Source: an uncultured Mucispirillum sp. (lineage in GTDB: Bacteria > Chrysiogenota > Deferribacteres > Deferribacterales > Mucispirillaceae). Taken from it: a DNA stretch of 6,434 nt. The stretch covers positions 1-6,434 of the forward strand of contig CAMWVK010000101.1 in assembly GCA_947177675.1 (NCBI GenBank), written 5' to 3'. This document shows positions 5,791 through 6,434 of this stretch, one piece after another. The notes under the pieces were generated by a model, which saw only the letters and a program-made list of their open reading frames with translations, did no database searches and was not told where the DNA came from. The number at the start of each line of letters is the position of its first letter. The stretch's first letter is position 1. The translations under genes were made by a program, and so were the position numbers.

Positions 5791-6434
5791 TTATGCCAAA
5801 CCATAATCTAAAAGCAGCTGTTCTCTGTTCCTGTTAAATTCGCTGCTTGATTTATTATCATTAATCTGCAGAAAACCAACTATTGTTCCTATTCTTGAAC
5901 CCATATCTTCAATAGATTTAATCACTTTGCGAAGTTTTTGCTCTGTAATATCCTGAAATTCTAACGATTCTAATATTTTAAAGCCAAGTGATTCAGCTTC
6001 TGAAAGGTTACTCACTATTTTTTCATAAAGAGCCATAAACTCTGCTTCATGCTCTTTATTAGCAAGTTTTTTTAATGTATCAATATCAGATATGAATGAC
6101 TTATAAAAATCAGCCATACTGTCTGATGCTTCCATTAAGTTAATAGTGGCTTTCTCTGTATCATCATTTACACCTTCAAGCATTGATGTTACATTAGGCA
6201 GATTTTCTTTAGATTTTTCAAGCAAAGGGTCTACTTCATCAACTTTGTTTTTAGTATCCATAATAAGCCTTAAAAGCTCGCCTATTTCACCTTTTATATT
6301 TATATCAATTTTACTGCCAGTTTCATCTCCAGAGATAATTTTACCAGCAATTCTTTTTAACTCTTTTATTGACACTTGCACGGAGTCTCCATCAGTTGGT
6401 GGGTTTGCAGCAGGAGATTTATCATCACCTACAT
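5791..6434 (-). CDS. cheZ: CheZ-like chemotaxis phosphatase (5' end beyond the window)
   Basis: CheZ dephosphorylates CheY-P at the flagellar or receptor poles to end the motor signal. Counting from a GTG at 6381 the protein has 196 residues and is almost wholly helical. The segment ESLEFQDITEQKL contains the family signature: Asp144 and Gln148, spaced as the catalytic Asp143/Gln147 pair of E. coli CheZ (FQDLTGQ). After a polar linker (about 173-184) a short amphipathic end, EQLLLDYGLA, resembles the CheY-binding C-terminal tail of CheZ (compare VDDLLDSLGF). The frame stays open from 6381 to the window edge, adding at least 17 codons of a Pro/Asp/Ala-rich stretch (GDDKSPAANPPTDGD). The true start therefore probably lies outside the window, and the gene is entered here as partial. 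A GGAG 5 bases before the GTG leaves an internal start possible. It is convergent with the hydrogenase operon and functionally unrelated to it. Confidence 0.8.
   Translation of the reverse strand, partial: VGDDKSPAANPPTDGDSVQVSIKELKRIAGKIISGDETGSKIDINIKGEIGELLRLIMDTKNKVDEVDPLLEKSKENLPNVTSMLEGVNDDTEKATINLMEASDSMADFYKSFISDIDTLKKLANKEHEAEFMALYEKIVSNLSEAESLGFKILESLEFQDITEQKLRKVIKSIEDMGSRIGTIVGFLQINDNKSSSEFNRNREQLLLDYGLA

Overview
The window holds one complete operon for a membrane-bound, periplasm-facing [NiFe] uptake hydrogenase of the Hyb (group 1c-like) type. Its order is small subunit, four-cluster ferredoxin-like subunit HybA, integral membrane subunit HybB, large catalytic subunit, all on the + strand. 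A convergent chemotaxis phosphatase gene (cheZ-like) follows on the - strand and runs off the right edge. The DNA is strongly AT-rich, with clear Shine-Dalgarno sites. The small-HybA-HybB-large order is the one I recall for Geobacter-type and related anaerobes. Together with a CheZ, this suggests a motile, anaerobically respiring Gram-negative bacterium. An AT-rich member of the Deferribacteres (for example a Mucispirillum-like gut organism) is my best guess, but that is an inference and the sequence does not prove it.

Layout: 1-174 is a non-coding leader with a perfect 8-bp dyad at the left edge, a TATAAT hexamer just after it, and a hairpin directly in front of the first Shine-Dalgarno site. 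The small subunit (175-1341) overlaps hybA (1328-2392) by 14 bases, and hybB (2395-3591) begins 2 bases after hybA, so these three look translationally coupled. An 82-base gap that can fold into a long nested hairpin separates hybB from the large subunit (3674-5383). A terminator hairpin follows at 5405-5429. Positions 5384-5790 hold no gene, only this terminator and a second, canonical one (5682-5709) that serves the - strand gene. The cheZ-like frame (5791 to beyond 6434) is open to the window edge.

How the genes work together: the large subunit splits H2 at a Ni-Fe site held by its two CxxC motifs. Electrons pass through the three Fe-S clusters of the small subunit to the four clusters of HybA, and from there to HybB, an NrfD-family membrane protein expected to reduce (mena)quinone. 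The small subunit and HybA both carry twin-arginine signals. The large subunit has none and should be exported together with the small subunit after its C-terminal tail is removed. The maturation endopeptidase and the Hyp assembly genes are not in this window. No undescribed system is evident. The points most worth a second look are the extra cysteine beside a proximal-cluster ligand, the folded hybB/large-subunit spacer, and the true N-terminus of the CheZ-like protein.
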